Shown here: positions 1 through 12,614 of the stretch, one piece after another | Position numbering within the stretch: the first letter of the stretch is position 1 | How the letters are laid out: each line of letters opens with the position of its first letter | Assembly (NCBI RefSeq): GCF_018873765.1 | Contig: NC_057925.1 | Coordinates: 36,672,646-36,736,645 of the forward strand | Reading direction: 5' to 3' | Origin: Telopea speciosissima | Taxonomy: Eukaryota > Streptophyta > Magnoliopsida > Proteales > Proteaceae | DNA: 64,000 bases | Notes under the pieces: model-generated | Databases searched by the model: none | The model's input: the letters and a program-made list of their open reading frames with translations, nothing else | What the model was told of the DNA's origin: nothing | Made by a program: the position numbers and the translations under genes

Positions 1-1612
1 CATCATCCTCCACGGTGAAATGAGTCTCCTGGCCATTGAGATGTCCACTTGCAGTATTATCTAAAAGAAAATATGTACGTGTGTGAGCTGCACCGAGCCC
101 GTGAATGAAATATAAGCTATGCATGCACATGCAAGCACAACCATGAGTCTGTATGCATGAGATTCATTGATATTAATTAAGCCACCTAACAACAAAACTA
201 AGTTAGGTAGAGGTACAACTACAATCCAAAATACATGTATCCCTGGTGCTGGCTTTTAACCCCTTCCCGTAATACACTCATTGAATTGTCAGAGAAGACC
301 AGCCGGTCCCAGTATACCATTCCTTGGATGGCCCGACCAACCCTCTAAGTTACCACTATGCTACCACCAGCCCTATTGACTAGTGGGTCTACCGACTAAG
401 CAATGCCTCCTTGAATCATTGGCCTCACACATTTTTGTGCTATCACCATGTCCTAATGACCCTGGTAGTCTACCGACCGAGTAATGCCTCCTTGAGACAT
501 TGGCCTTACACAATTGTGGTATCCAACACCTTAACCCCTATTGGCAAGGGTTTGTAGTACGGTTTATATTATTCCCTAGCCACATGCTTTACTAAATGAC
601 ATAGTATGAAGTGTACAGTGCTCCCGTATCCCATACTATGTCACACCATACCCTTCATTTCCAAGTCGACTACGACATCTAAGCTTACAATTTATATGCA
701 ATCATTCCAACAGTTACATTATACCATCAACAGTTTCTAATATAATTCTAAACAAGAATAAGAGTTTATAAAGACAGTAAAGTAAATTGTTCTTATTATC
801 ATAACCCAACCGTTATGTTACACCTACACGTATGGTGTCATTCCACCCACCTTGTTCAAGTCCTATTTGTCCTTTGGTCTGTCGGGTCCCGGTTGGGCTT
901 TGACATTGCTCTTCATACCCGGGGCTATAACTAATGTTAACGAGACCCTTTGAATATATGAAATATTGTTAAAGGAGGTTTAGAGTCCTAGGGTTGCCTT
1001 AGGGTAGGTTGGTTTTAGATCTAAACACAAAATAGTGTTGACAGCATTCTCTGGGACTTGCACTGGGCCTTAGGGGAAATGCCCAGTGCATCACCCAGAG
1101 AATAAAATACAGCAACAATGGGGGTTTCTTCCTAGGTTTCCCTTGTTCTAAGTCACAACAACCTTGGGGAGTGATGGCAAAGGTTCTCCCCATAGTTGGC
1201 TCATGTTTTGGGCTCATGGTCCTTCTTTGGATCATGGCAATTGGGGCTCATTGGTGCATCCAAGGTAAGGATGATAGCAAAGTTGCATGGGGTAGGGATT
1301 CATGATGGTTTTTATGTTCTAAATACTATTTTGGAGCTATGGGTGAAGTTCCAAAAGGTTTGGGTAATTGGGACAGTTTTGGATATGATATAGCCACTGG
1401 ACTTTTGGTGTAACTCCCAGTGCATGTACAACACGGGATTTTTTAATCCAAACATGAATTTTCTTATAGGTTTCATTCCAAATCAATTTGGGATGACTCC
1501 CGAAGGTTGGTAAATCATATAATTAGGTAAATGCCATAGGTTTACATGATCCTAACCAAGGTTTGCTAAATTGGGTGATGGATTGGGTCCATGCATTCAT
1601 GGCTGAAGCAAA
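1..1612. other. Unclassified old repeat, left flank of the CACTA insertion
   Basis: No credible gene is visible. An imperfect direct repeat of about 80 bp lies at roughly 375-430 and 458-510; both copies contain 'aatgcctccttga' and a 'cattggcc' core. The motif pair 'cactgggc ... cccagtg' near 1060-1105 recurs on the far side of the CACTA element near 8788-8822, so 1-1612 and 7985 onward are probably one older repeat split by the transposon. Short ORFs here show no recognisable domain. Confidence 0.4.
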
Positions 1613-1619
1613 CACTACA

Positions 1620-1990
1620 AGAAAAGGCGTCTTTTGCGGCGTTTTTTAAGTGTCTCCGTAGCTTAAAAAAACGCCGCTATAGGATTCAACGGCGTTTATT
1701 ACAAACGCCGCACATATGTCGTCAAATGTACCGCCGAAAATGTATCACGGCGTTTATGCCATATGCCCGTGTAAGTATACTTTCGCCGGCGTTTGTTAAC
1801 AAATGTCGCCATATATATTTTATAACGGCGTTTTCGAAATGTCGCTATAGATTGGTAAGCATTGGTATAATATGATTTATTTACGGCATCTTTACATAAA
1901 CGCCGGTAAAATATCCTAGAGCGGCGTTTCTAACGCTGGTAAAATGTACATATAGCGGCATTTAGTAAGAAACGCCGCTACATATAGTAT
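1620..1990. repeat. Left subterminal repeats of the CACTA element
   Basis: Multiple copies of a short palindrome-like unit ('gcggcgttt' and 'aaacgccgc') alternate in orientation about every 20-40 bp. Several pairs could fold into small hairpins. Many units show CG-to-CA or CG-to-TG changes. Confidence 0.85.
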
Positions 1991-3846
1991 TTTTAAAAAA
2001 ATTTATTTACTTAATCCTTTAACTTGTTATTTTTGTGGTGCCAATCCTTTAACCTGTTTAGTTATCTTATCCTTTAACCTATTGATGTGAAGAGACATAA
2101 AACTTCCACAAAAAAAAAGAAGAAAACATTCATCCCTAAAAACAATAAAATAATGCCAAGATCCAAAATAGTTTAAGTTTACCTGTACAAATGACCGTTT
2201 GAAACTTAATTACATTTAATCTACTTTACCCCAAAGGACACTTACAACCTATGACTAATTATATTATACCAAAAACAAAATAAACAATATACATACTTTG
2301 CTCTATGTCTTCAATCAATGAACACCTTAGACAAGGAGTGCTTTAAATCACCAAGCAACTCCAGTAAACACACAAAATTTAGCAATAACTCATTGACATT
2401 AGTATTCAAAGGGACGTTACCTGCAGCAATATAACCATGTACCAATCTTTATTAGTTTGATCATGTCAAAAAAGTGTCCGGTTTGAAATCAAACTCGCAA
2501 TAGGCGATACACTGTAGCAATATAACCATGTACCAATTTTATCACTCATATCGGCATAAAGTATCATAGAGAACAAAGAAGAAGAATTTACAATGATTGA
2601 TACACCATCTCTATGTCATGTATAGTTCAATCATATCTTCGATAATATCCCCAAAAGAACAAACTAAAAAAGAACTACTACGGACACACTTTTGCTAACT
2701 TTCAACTAAGAAGCATGACCAGATTTTTAGTACATCATCTATATCCAATTTCAACCAATGAATATGCCTAAACTACCATGAAAAAAATAATGCTAACAGC
2801 TATATCTTTAAGGTTGAAAATAGAGTTTCAAAAATACCCAAGTTTGAAAAGAGAACAAAGGAAATCCTAAACCAAATGGAGTAGGTTCCCTACTTAAGTT
2901 AGAAAAAGATAATAAAGACAAAGAACCCATAAAACTACTACTCACTTGGCTGAAAATGCTTGTTGTTTTTCTATTCTTCTTCTCTGACCTTCTTCTCTCT
3001 CGACTCATATAACTCTGTAGCAATGTACATTGACCTAACAAGGGAAACATATAGACACATTTATTCGAAAGTGAAGAAAATAAATACAAAGCAACAATTA
3101 AAAATAAATAATGTGGAGAAGGAAGTCGTATTTTTACAAAATTTGTTTCATGAAACAACTTCTTCACGAGAATGCCATGCAAAGTTCCACACCACACCAC
3201 AACACCTATCTTTGCTTGTTTCTGGAGTTTCTAGAACATTAAAAGGGAAAAAAAAAAAAAGAGCATGTATGAATCAAACAAATTTCCATGTACCCTAGAG
3301 TTGCATTGGGGAGCCAATAGCAATGGGGAGTGTAGTATACAAAATGGGAATTAGAATGAAAGGAAGAGTAATTATTGAGAAAGAATCATGAACAACTCTA
3401 TGCCATCAAGTGAAGTTTGCTACACGAGAAAGCAACTCATTTAAAAACATCTAGACCAATTTAGAAGAAGAAAAGACTATCCATTACCTCATCAACATCT
3501 CCATTGTCATTATAAAAATAATAAGTTAGTAGGCCAAGAGAAAAGTATGAAGTCAAATTCAGATTACCGTAGATGTTGGAGCATAGGACATCATGTTTTC
3601 ATCCCCAAGAAACTACATGGATGGTGTCCAATCATTACTCCACCACCCGAGCCATTTTAAAGACCTCGCTAATCAATTCATAAAATGAGACTTTCTCATG
3701 GCGGATGAGGAAACAAATTGCACTCTTTCATCACACTCAAACCAAATATTAGAAAAGCACCAAAGAGGGAGAGTCATGAACACACATTTTCACAAAAGCA
3801 CGAATAGAACTTATGGATATTGTCTCTCAACAGAAAATATTCAAGA

Positions 3847-3849
<3 letters not shown>

Positions 3850-3880
<31 letters not shown>
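3850..3880. repeat. (GA)n microsatellite inside the CACTA element
   Basis: An uninterrupted GA run followed by 'aaagagag'. Overlapping frames give Arg-Glu or Ser-Leu runs that are not genes. Confidence 0.95.
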
Positions 3881-3889
<9 letters not shown>

Positions 3890-6800
3890 TTGACAAAGCT
3901 ACCAACTCCACATTACCCTTTTCCCTCCTTTTCTCTGTTTTTTTCTTTCGTAGACTACTCAGTAAAATCTTTTCTATATATACCCAGAACCCATGGTACT
4001 CAACTTTCATAACAAACAACCAAGAGAATTGAGATAGTCTCCTTTCACTTGTTAAAGTTTGCTTATTGAGGGAAAACAAAGTAAAACAATGTCTCTGTCT
4101 ATGAATATTTAAGGTTGTGCACCGAAAATTTTCCAAGTTTGAACCAAAAGGCTGGATTCTATATGTGTCTTTTGGTGTTTCTCGTATATAATTGATTTAA
4201 TACAAAATTGTTTCTCTGTAATCTATGTTTTAAAACCCAAGATGAATAGAAATCGCAAAGATACATACAAGTGATATTTAGTTCCAACTTCCAATCCCAA
4301 TCTTGATCTTCTTAGGCCAAGAGGGGAGAATTAAGGGGCTGGGGGTCTGGTGTCAAGTGTAATGTTCATATATGACGTTAGGGTGATTTACTAAAAGGAA
4401 AGGAGTCATGGTCTTGACCTTATAATGAGAGACCATTATTAATGGATCTTAATTAAAAAAATTTCTTCTAATGTCATGTTTAGACCAATGGATTGTTGAT
4501 GTGTGAGAAAACATATAAGAAGATCCAAAAAAGGTAGGAATAAGTCACCCGGTACAACCCATAAAATCAGAATCAAGACAAAACCTATTGGAGATCTTTC
4601 TTTAGTTGGTTTTAAAACACATAAGAATCTATGAATGGTTGGGATTTGGGGAAAAAGTTCAAGAGTTGAAGGTAACAAGGAGAAGAGGGGAGATAAATCC
4701 ATTAATATCGAAACTTAGAGAGGTGAATGAATATATGGAGAAAAGCAACAAATTTAACAAAAATCGAGAAGTATCAAATATCAATCCCTTCCCCTGTTAA
4801 AATATTTTTTTAGGTCAATGTCCATCTCTACAAGGAGAGGGAGTTAGAGATTGAGAGTAACAAACAGGGGAAGAAGATGTATGGGGGGTGTTGAGATTAG
4901 AGAGTTGAGAAGCTTTCATCATTTACTCCATTGCTTTCAAAATAACAGAGTCAAACAAAAGCTTCTATGAGGAAAGGAACTACTTTTGAATTTAAAGCAA
5001 ACCCAGGAATCACTAGTCCCTAGTTCCCTTTCTTTCATCATAAGGTCACTGGGTTCATTTCTAGTATTTAGGTTTATGACAAATATTTTTCCCTTAGACC
5101 AAAAAAAAATTTCAAAACCACAAGAAAGATGTTGATGATTCTTCTTTGGATCAAATCGGTGAACTGAAAATCTTAAGCATTTTAGTATTGAAATTAGAGT
5201 GTTTTGCTTCATGGTTTTGATAGTCTTGGAAAAGATATTCACCGGTACAAGGTAAATTGTTTTGCTACATTGAGAAATTCAAACTAGCCATCATGTATAA
5301 TCTCAATAACATGAGATCTCTTAAACCAACTTTCCGAATTAAAAGTAGGAGTAAATAATGAGATAGCCACTTTAATCTCTCGATGTTTGTGGGGGACAGA
5401 ATCAATTTTCAAATAGCTTAATAATCATTAATAGATTTAGAGGATGGGAGTCATGGGACCCTCTAATGAATGGAAACTTAGAGAAACTAATACAAAAGAA
5501 GAAAGAATAGAAATTCAAGAATAGAGTTACTGCTAAAACCTAGGTATTATAGAAAGCTACAACTCAAAATTAAACAAAATTGATGAAATTTAAGGGTAGA
5601 AAATGATGTTAAACTGAATAGTAAATACCATTCAACTTTAGCTTTAAATAAGCTCAACTAAATGTCTAAAACAAACCAAAGAGGACTATAGAGCTATTGG
5701 TGGTTGGATCAGCAAAGGGTATCATCCACAGTGTTCATGTTGCTTTGAAATCATTCTTCTTAGATAAGACAGCTTATTGTGTGAGCCATCTTGTTGGAAA
5801 ATGAGAGACCACTTCACATTGTGCTTCAAGAATTATCAATTCAAGCACCGGAGAGGGAGGGAAATCAAGAAATGGGGCAAAAGTGATTCTCCTGTTAAGA
5901 GTCAAAGGCTGTAATCTGAAAGTATTTCTCGAGACATTTCAGCTAAGGCAGGTGAGAATTTAAATGAACTGCAAGCACAAGGACAGAACAGAGAAAAAGG
6001 GGCATGGTGGGATGTGGATGTGAATGTAACAGCCCACAATTCATCATCATCGACTCCAAAATCAGTCAAATAGTGTTCACATTGAAGGACATGTGAACTC
6101 ACTCTCCTCCCTAATTCTCAGAAAGAAACATTGAAAGGGAAAGCAGAGAACCCACCATTATCATCATAATCAATAGCCATTAAGCACATCTCCACTCAAT
6201 TTCATACATGAATCCAAAATCCTTTTCAGGCCTAACAATCCAAAAAAGAAAAAGTTTTCAACTTTTCTCTTTTCCTTCTCTTTCTCTCAAGGATACAACA
6301 ACAAAAGGTCGTTTAAAAGGAAAAGAAGAATTAAAACTTCTAATTCCTCTCCTATTTTACTCCTTTAATTCGATCCTTTTACACCAAAATTGAGCAAAAG
6401 TATGATCAGATAAGTTTGGATTAACTAAAGGTTATCATCTTAATGTATATTGATTTTCCCATGTACATTCTACTACCATCATAAGATTCACTTGGACCAA
6501 GAACCTAGAAGGCTGGAATGTATACTAGATACCACTAGAGACGCTCAGGAGAGACAACTTACTCCGGTTAAAAGAGAAAAATGTGTTACATTAGAAATTA
6601 ATATAAATTTTTAATGTCTGGCTTGATCGGAATGTCTATGTTGATCTAAATGCTGAAAAGAGCACAAGATTGGAGATCGATGAAAAGAATAAGCAAACAC
6701 AAGTGAACATAAAAAGAAAATTCAACTAAACAAAAACCCCATAGAAGAAAGTTCACAAATTACCTCTCTGTTCCTATTCGGATACACCTTAAGGGGATCA

Positions 6801-7489
6801 ATATAATCTTCAAACCCAACGCCGCCATCGCCCGCAGCAGATCATCACCATTAATCGTCTTTCTTTTTCTCGCCGACATTTATCGCTTGCCCTAAACCAC
6901 CGACGGGAGAGAAAAATAGAAAGAGATCAAAGAGGAATAAGAACAAGAAGAGCTACTACGCACTCGGAGTAGGAGATGTTCCCCGAGCAGGAGGCCGAGA
7001 GCAACACCACCGCCCTACAGCTGAGCTCCTGGCATGGTAGCCGGAGCAACACCAACCCTAGAATCTGTCCCTTGATCCTCAATCGGCTGTTTTAGCCCCA
7101 AATGGCCCACAACGACGAAATGGGAGGCGAGGTTGAAAGAGATTTGAGAGAAATCCGGCGTAAAAATGTGAAGATTAGAGAGGGACAGAGGGACGGTGAT
7201 CGGTGCATAGGAAGTGAATAGTTTGGGTTGTCTGCTTGAACCACAAATACTCAGAGCTTGCAGCGAAGCAAGAGTGAAAGAGACGTGAGAGATTGAGAGA
7301 GATTTGAGGGAGAATGAGAGAGATTGGGAGAGAAACGTGAGGAATTGGGATTTGAAGGAGAACCATCGTGATAGATTGAGAGAGAAACACGAGGGATTGG
7401 GATTTGAGAATTTAGAGAGGGTATCTTAGCGCAAAGCAAGAGGCGGGAATTGAATAGAGCTTGGAGTTTTTGTGCGAAAAAGGCATTAT

Positions 7490-7975
7490 ATTCAGCGGCG
7501 ATTATTAATAAACGTCGTGATATTGTACCCCATATAACGGCATTTTTACTAAACGCTCCGAAAATACATATGGGGATAAATATAGTATGATACTACGACA
7601 TTTACAAATAAACGTCCGTATTGTTACATACCCTAGCAATTCGTAACAAACGCCCCCAAAGATTTATGATACTACGGCGTTTATAAATAAACGCCGTTGT
7701 ATTGTTGGCAATTCGAACGAACGCCCCCAACTATTTATGATACTACGGCGTTTATAAATAAATGCCGTTGTATTGTTACATACCCCGCAGCTTCAAACCA
7801 AACGCCCCAAAGATGTATGTGTAGCGGCGATTACATATAAACGCCATGATTTCTACGTATTATACTTATATATCGACGTTTGTTAGTAAATGCCGTCAAA
7901 TATTCCTATATGACTGCGTTTACCGATAAACGCCGCTAAGGCCCGTCTAAAAATGCCGCGATGCACCTTTTTCTT
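7490..7975. repeat. Right subterminal repeats of the CACTA element
   Basis: These mirror the left side. A longer unit of about 65 bp containing 'tactacggcgtttataaat' occurs near 7672 and 7741, so part of this end grew by tandem duplication. Just inside (7245-7430) is a separate purine-rich direct repeat around 'gagggattgggatttga'. Confidence 0.8.
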
Positions 7976-7984
7976 GTAGTGAAA

Positions 7985-9435
7985 CAAGGCTATGATCAGT
8001 TACATAACTCCAATAATTCTTACAACAGTACAAGGATTAGCCATATTAGTATATTGTAGTAGTAATCCTAGACTAATAAGTAGGAAATACAACATGCATG
8101 TGAAGATCCATGGTTCTATCCTACCATACATGTATTATGCACATGATTTGACATAAGACTAAGCTATACATATGGCTGGAACTTGAAGTCTATGCATCTA
8201 TAGCTTGCAATGATATGAATGAGAAGTAAAACATGTAAAGGAGAGCATGCATGCAAGAATCCATGGCCATCTAAGTATTTACATAGTATTTGCATATAGG
8301 AAGTCATGATACAACATGGCTTCATGGCTTAGGTACAGGAATCAGAATTGAAAGGCATGGTAGGCTATATCCTAAGCTCTAATGGAGGCATACCTTCTAA
8401 GGTGGTAGAATTCGGCCAAAGCTCAAGCTCCCTCTCCTTTCTTTTCTTCTTCTTCTCCTTCTTTTCCTTCCTTCTCTCTTTCTTTCTTTCTTTTCTCTCC
8501 TCCCACGATTTAAATAGTAGGAACCTAATTCTACAGCTTAGCACTCTATTTATAGGCCTGGGTTCACTAAGGTCTATTTGGCTAGGGGTTGTCCTAATAA
8601 AAACACATTCTCTCTCGAGCTCCTCCTAGCTTCTCTATGTGTAAGGCTAGGTAGGTGGGGCCCACATGGGTTCAAGGCTGGGGAATAGCTCCAACATGTT
8701 ATTAGGGAGGTATTGAGGGGATCCAAAGGCAAGGAACAGGGTTCCCATAAGTCTGGAAAGAAAAATACATGATTCAGTAACTCTGGGCCTTGCACTGGGC
8801 ATTTGGTGCATCTCCCAGTGAATCGCCCTGAGAATCCTACTTTGCTGTTTTTGTTTGGATTGAAACGAAATCTCAGTTCACTTAAAGGCATAATTGGACA
8901 GTGGTTTCTTCTGAAAAAATGAAGTTCTATGAGTCTAGTTTCTAACAAAATTGGAATCAAAGAAAATGAGGTTCGGACAATGGAGTTATATTATTTTTAT
9001 TAAACAGGGGTCAATCTGCCAAAATAGAATGATTTGATTCTTGATAGCAACTTGAAGTAAAGTTTCATCTCACTTAGAGACATAAATGGACAATGATTTT
9101 TTCTAAGAAAATGCAACTCTATGAGTCTAGTTTTTAACAAAATTGGAATCAAGGCAAATGAAGTTCGTATGAAGTAGTTATATCATTTTAACTAAACGGG
9201 GGTCAATCCACCAGAGTAGCAGAATTTGATTCTTGAGTTGGGATTTAACATGCATGACCAAGGATGGTTTAATTTAGCCAAAACAGAATTGTGCATGATA
9301 CGATGTCTAAGTAAAGGGTAGAAGGAGAGCTAGAGTAGGTTTAGAAACTCTTACCTATGCTTAGCACTTGGGTAATCAATTCTCTTCTTTCTCCTAGCTG
9401 AAACAGTGTCGAATCACCCCGATTGTTAAACCTTT
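7985..9435. other. Unclassified repeat, right flank of the CACTA insertion
   Basis: No gene is visible. A CT-rich run (8410-8500), a TATA-like 'ctatttatagg' near 8547 and 'cactgggc/cccagtg' motifs suggest an LTR-like region, but I found no partner LTR in the window. The CACTA element splits this repeat from its left part at 1-1612. Confidence 0.35.
8861..9240. repeat. Two-copy tandem repeat, period about 191 bp
   Basis: Copies start near 8861 and 9053. Each contains 'ctatgagtctagttt' followed by 'aacaaaattggaatcaa' and later 'ggggtcaat'. They differ at many sites, so the duplication is old. Confidence 0.8.
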
Positions 9436-9439
9436 GCTT

Positions 9440-10425
9440 TCAGTTCAATAATTTGCTTCTAAAAATAATGTCTTCTTTGAATTTCATCCAACTTTTTTCT
9501 TTGTCAAGGATCAAGTGACCAAAGGAGTTCTTCTTTTTGGACCGAGTAATGGTGGCCTCTACACCGTTCCCCACCTCTCCAACTCCTAGTGCCAGTATTG
9601 ATGAAAGGACTTCCATAGATGGTTGGCACCAAGGTTTAGGTCATCCGCAAGAGTGTCTTTTAAAGTTTATGTTAAAGGTCAATAGGTTTTGTGTCAGTCC
9701 ACATGGCTGCATCATTTGTGTACCGCCTACCAACTTGGTAAGGCTAGTCATTATCATTGCGTCCCTCCCCCTCCTGTAGTTTGTTTACCCTTGATTTGGT
9801 TTATAGTGATGTTTTGGGTCCATCATGTTCAATCTATTGAAGGACACCGTTTTATGTAATTTTTGTAGATGACAAAACAAAGTACATTTGGTTCTACCCT
9901 ATTGTGCATAAGTCTGTTGTTTTCTCTACTTTTCACCAATTTCAAATGTTAATTGAATGCCATTTCTTCCACAAAATTAAAGCCGTTAAAATTGATTGGG
10001 GTGGGGAGTACCACTCTCTTCATTCCTTTTACACTAACATTGGTATTGACCATCGGGTTTTCGCTCCTCACACTCATGAACAACATGGTGTTGTTTAGCA
10101 TTGTCATAGACATATAGTTGAAACTGGCCTAACCCTCCTCGCCCATGGGTCTGTCCCTCAGCGGTACTGGCACTATGCATTTGAAAATGCGGTCTTCCTC
10201 ATTAACCGCATGCCATCCACTGTCTCTTCCACATCTTCTTCTTTCAAATTTTTTCTAATAAACCACTCAATTTTTTTTCTTAAAATCTTTGGCTGCATGT
10301 ATTTTCCCGACTTGAGACCCTACAAAAAACACAAAATGGATTACCGCTCTACTCCTTGTATCTTTCTAGGCTATAGCCCCACCCACGCTGGGTACCAGTG
10401 TTTAGACCCTATCTCAAACTGATTA
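9440..10425 (+). pseudogene. Copia-1 pol remnant: pre-integrase and integrase
   Basis: Broken reading frames, read across several frameshifts, match a Ty1-copia polyprotein. First comes 'FFFVKDQVTKGVLLFGP' (about 9495-9545) and 'WHQGLGHP' (about 9628-9650), the usual lead-in to the integrase zinc finger. Then come integrase pieces around 'YIWFYPIVHKSV' (9888-9920), 'KIDWGGEYHSL' (9985-10020; the second catalytic Asp lies in IDWGGEY) and 'APHTHEQHGVV' (10064-10098), where the expected Glu of the third catalytic position follows a stop. The region after integrase, 'KIFGCMYFPDLRPYKKH', is at 10287-10340. The gag, protease and 5' LTR are absent. The stop and frameshift density marks an old, dead copy. 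Confidence 0.8.
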
Positions 10426-10429
10426 TACA

Positions 10430-10974
10430 TTGCATGCCATGTTTGGTTTAACGAATCCATTTTCCCCTTTGCCAGTCCCTCTATCAGTGATCCTCCACCA
10501 TCACCATTGCCATCTACAACCCCTGGGTCTCTTCTCCTCTACTATCTCCTCCCTTGATACACCCCTCTCCACCTCACGCTCCCATAGCATTCCCAGACTT
10601 AACCCTCTCCTCCGGGTCTCCATCGCCATCTCATTCTCCTCCTCGTCCTCAACATGCTCTCTCACCATATCCCACTGTGGCCACTAGTCCACCGTCCACA
10701 CAACTCACCAAGACTCATCTTCTGCATGACCTATATCACTCCCCTCCACCACCCTCTCACTGAAGCCCAGTACTGTCCACCTCCCAAACTGGCTTACAAG
10801 TTGCCAGTACCGCAATAGTCCCACCCCCTCCTACAAGGGTTCACCAAATGCAGTTACAACCCTGCCCTACACTCCAAGCCCAAACTACCACTTCACCACT
10901 CCCTGGACCCACTTCTCCCAAACCAACATGATACCACAAGCCTGTAATGACCCCAATCCTAATTAACCACCATG
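10430..10974 (+). pseudogene. Copia-1 proline/serine-rich linker, RT lost
   Basis: This C-rich stretch encodes Pro/Ser/His-rich peptides in several frames, as expected for the variable linker between copia integrase and reverse transcriptase. It runs straight into RNase H-region sequence near 10975 with no RT catalytic YVDD block between, so about 700 bp or more of RT has been deleted. Confidence 0.6.
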
Positions 10975-11645
10975 AAACCATCAGCTTCAGGGATATTCTT
11001 ATGGCTGATCCCACCACATATAGGTCCATTTTTGGGGGGCTCCAATGTGTCACTCTTACCAGACCAGCTATCTCCTATGCTGTTAATAAATCTTGCCAGT
11101 ACATGCATTCATCGTCCGAAGACAATCGGACACTTGTCAAGCGCATTCTGCACTACCTCAAACACATCTGATCCTATGGTTTGCTTCTTGAACGATCATC
11201 TGATGTTACAATACAGGCTTTCTCTGATGCCGATTGGGCTAGTAATGCAAAAGACAGGACGCCTATTGCGGGTTCGCCATTTTCCTTGGGCCAAATTTGA
11301 TTTCATGGATATCCAAGAAACAAAAGACAGTAGCTCACTCCTCAACGGAATATGAGTACAAAGCCCTCGCCGATGCGGCTGCGGAACTCATTTGGCTTGA
11401 AGCATTGTTTCAAGAACTGGGTTTCCCTCTTTGTGATTCTACACTATTGTGGTGTGATAATATGGGAGCTACATACTTATATACCAACCCAGTTTTTCAT
11501 GCTCGTATCAAGGATGTGGAGATTAACTTCCACTTTGTTCGTGATTGAGTCGCAAAGCATCAACTCTCCATTCAGTTTATTTCTACCACTGATCAGCTAG
11601 CCAACATCCTCACCAAGGGGCTGTCTCCTCTACTCGTTTCCAAGT
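10975..11645 (+). pseudogene. Copia-1 RNase H region
   Basis: Pieces in different frames give 'TRPAISYAVNKSCQYMH' (about 11060-11105), the conserved end of copia RT, then '[13 protein letters not shown]' (about 11220-11255; first RNase H Asp in the family). Next come '[19 protein letters not shown]' (11300-11360; Glu site), '[11 protein letters not shown]' (11445-11480) and 'TDQLANILTKGL' (11588-11625). The order is that of a Ty1-copia RNase H reaching the usual end of the polyprotein just before the polypurine tract. At least two frameshifts and several stops break it. Confidence 0.8.
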
Positions 11646-11696
11646 TTTAAGGGACAAGTTGAAGATTCAAAACATCGGTTCTTCCACTTAAGGGGG

Positions 11697-11918
11697 TGTA
11701 TTATGAAGTATAGAGTTTCCATCTCAATAGGAAACCATATACTCGGTTTCCCTCTCAAGCAAAGAGTTATATTTTATGTAGGCTTTTATCCCTTGTTGAG
11801 TTTCCTAGTGAGACTCTATCTCTTTGACAGCATAGCCTACTAGAGCTAACCATCTTGTATATATATATTTTATGTTGATGATCAATGAATACAATAATTC
11901 CATTTTCTCTAAAACTCA
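11697..11918 (+). repeat. Copia-1 LTR (222 bp)
   Basis: A polypurine tract ('aaggggg', ending 11696) is followed by TGTATTATG at 11697, and the LTR ends ...AAACTCA at 11918. A TATA-like 'tatatatatattt' lies near 11856. No second copy was found upstream, consistent with loss of the 5' part of this element. Confidence 0.7.
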
Positions 11919-11920
11919 TG

Positions 11921-11932
11921 TGATATCATAAC
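11921..11932 (+). promoter_or_regulatory. Degenerate primer-binding-site-like sequence after the LTR
   Basis: 'tgatatcataac' matches the initiator-tRNA-Met site TGGTATCAGAGC at 9 of 12 positions; two of the three differences are G-to-A. A PBS is not expected after a 3' LTR, so this may be a recombined or tandem element. A chance match is possible. Confidence 0.3.
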
Positions 11933-11996
11933 TTCAGTAATATTCTGTGTAATCTCCTTGTTTGTGGCCGCCTTTCCTCCATGGACCCAAGCCGCT

Positions 11997-12052
11997 CCCC
12001 CCCCCCCCCCCCCCTCCTCTCCCTCTCCCTCTCCCTCTCCTTCCTTCTCTCC
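11997..12052. repeat. Poly-C run followed by (CTCCCT)n
   Basis: Eighteen consecutive C residues, then CT-rich simple sequence. It is prone to sequencing-length error. Confidence 0.95.
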
Positions 12053-12250
12053 CTCATGGGTGTCATATTCTTTGGGTTTCTTAGAATAAAATTGATACTC
12101 ACCCCCAAAAAAACAAGAAAAAATAATCTATCTATCTCTAACAAAGGTCTGAATGATTAAACGTTCTCTGAACCCAAAACGGTGTATTTTGTTAAGCTTT
12201 CTTCCATTGAAAACATATTTATGTATTGAAAAAATTCAAGACTTGAATTG

Positions 12251-12478
12251 TTCATACAATTTCATGCATGGAAGAAAGATTTACAGGATATGCACAGGGG
12301 TACAGAGATTCTCCATACAAGTATAGGCCTTGCAATTCTCGTACATGAAAGATAGATTACAAGATATGCACGAGAGAGAGAGAGAGTGGATTTCTCCATA
12401 CAAGTATAGGCCTTGCACTTCACGTAAATGAAAGATTGATATACAAGTTATGCTAGAGAGAGAGAGAGGGAGAGAGAG
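12251..12478. repeat. Short tandem repeat, about 83-bp unit, with GA tracts
   Basis: Three partial copies carry 'ctccatacaagtatagg' and 'gaaagat...tacaagatatgc', each followed by a GAGA run. The two better copies are offset by 83 bp (12311 and 12394). The array lies just downstream of the VUP1-like gene's stop codon. Confidence 0.8.
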
Positions 12479-12614
12479 GTTTATAGGTTGAATATGTCTG
12501 ATGAAATTTGTTAATATCGCAGGTACGATTCGGCGGAAGCGAATTGAAATACCTCTAGGTTTCCCTAATAGAAATCGGAATCCGATTCATAATCAAATTC
12601 CTTTTCCAACAAAA

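Larger units (their letters stand above)
1613..7981. mobile_element. Non-autonomous CACTA (En/Spm-type) DNA transposon
   Basis: The element begins CACTACAAGAAAA at 1613 and ends with the exact inverted complement TTTTCTTGTAGTG at 7981. It is flanked by a 3-bp target duplication, AAA (1610-1612 and 7982-7984). CACTA ends plus a 3-bp duplication define this superfamily. Both ends carry dense subterminal copies of a 'ggcgttt/aaacgcc' motif in both orientations, where a TNPA-like protein would bind. At 6369 bp it is long enough for a transposase, but I see no TNPD-like ORF, only short stop-ridden frames, so it probably moves in trans. A C/G-richer stretch at about 6810-7130, with CT-rich runs and 'gccgccatcgcccgc', differs from the AT-rich interior and could be a captured host leader. 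Confidence 0.9.

Noticed and set aside
3698..4136. Overlapping ORFs with Arg-Glu or Ser-Leu runs
   Set aside because: Created by the GA microsatellite within a non-coding transposon interior.
7175..7439. Overlapping 60-70 aa ORFs near the CACTA right end
   Set aside because: Generated by a purine-rich direct repeat ('gagggattgggatttga'); no conserved motif.
10430..10763. Pro/Ser/His-rich ORFs as small secreted proteins
   Set aside because: They lie in the integrase-RT linker of Copia-1 and have no signal peptide; low complexity explains them.
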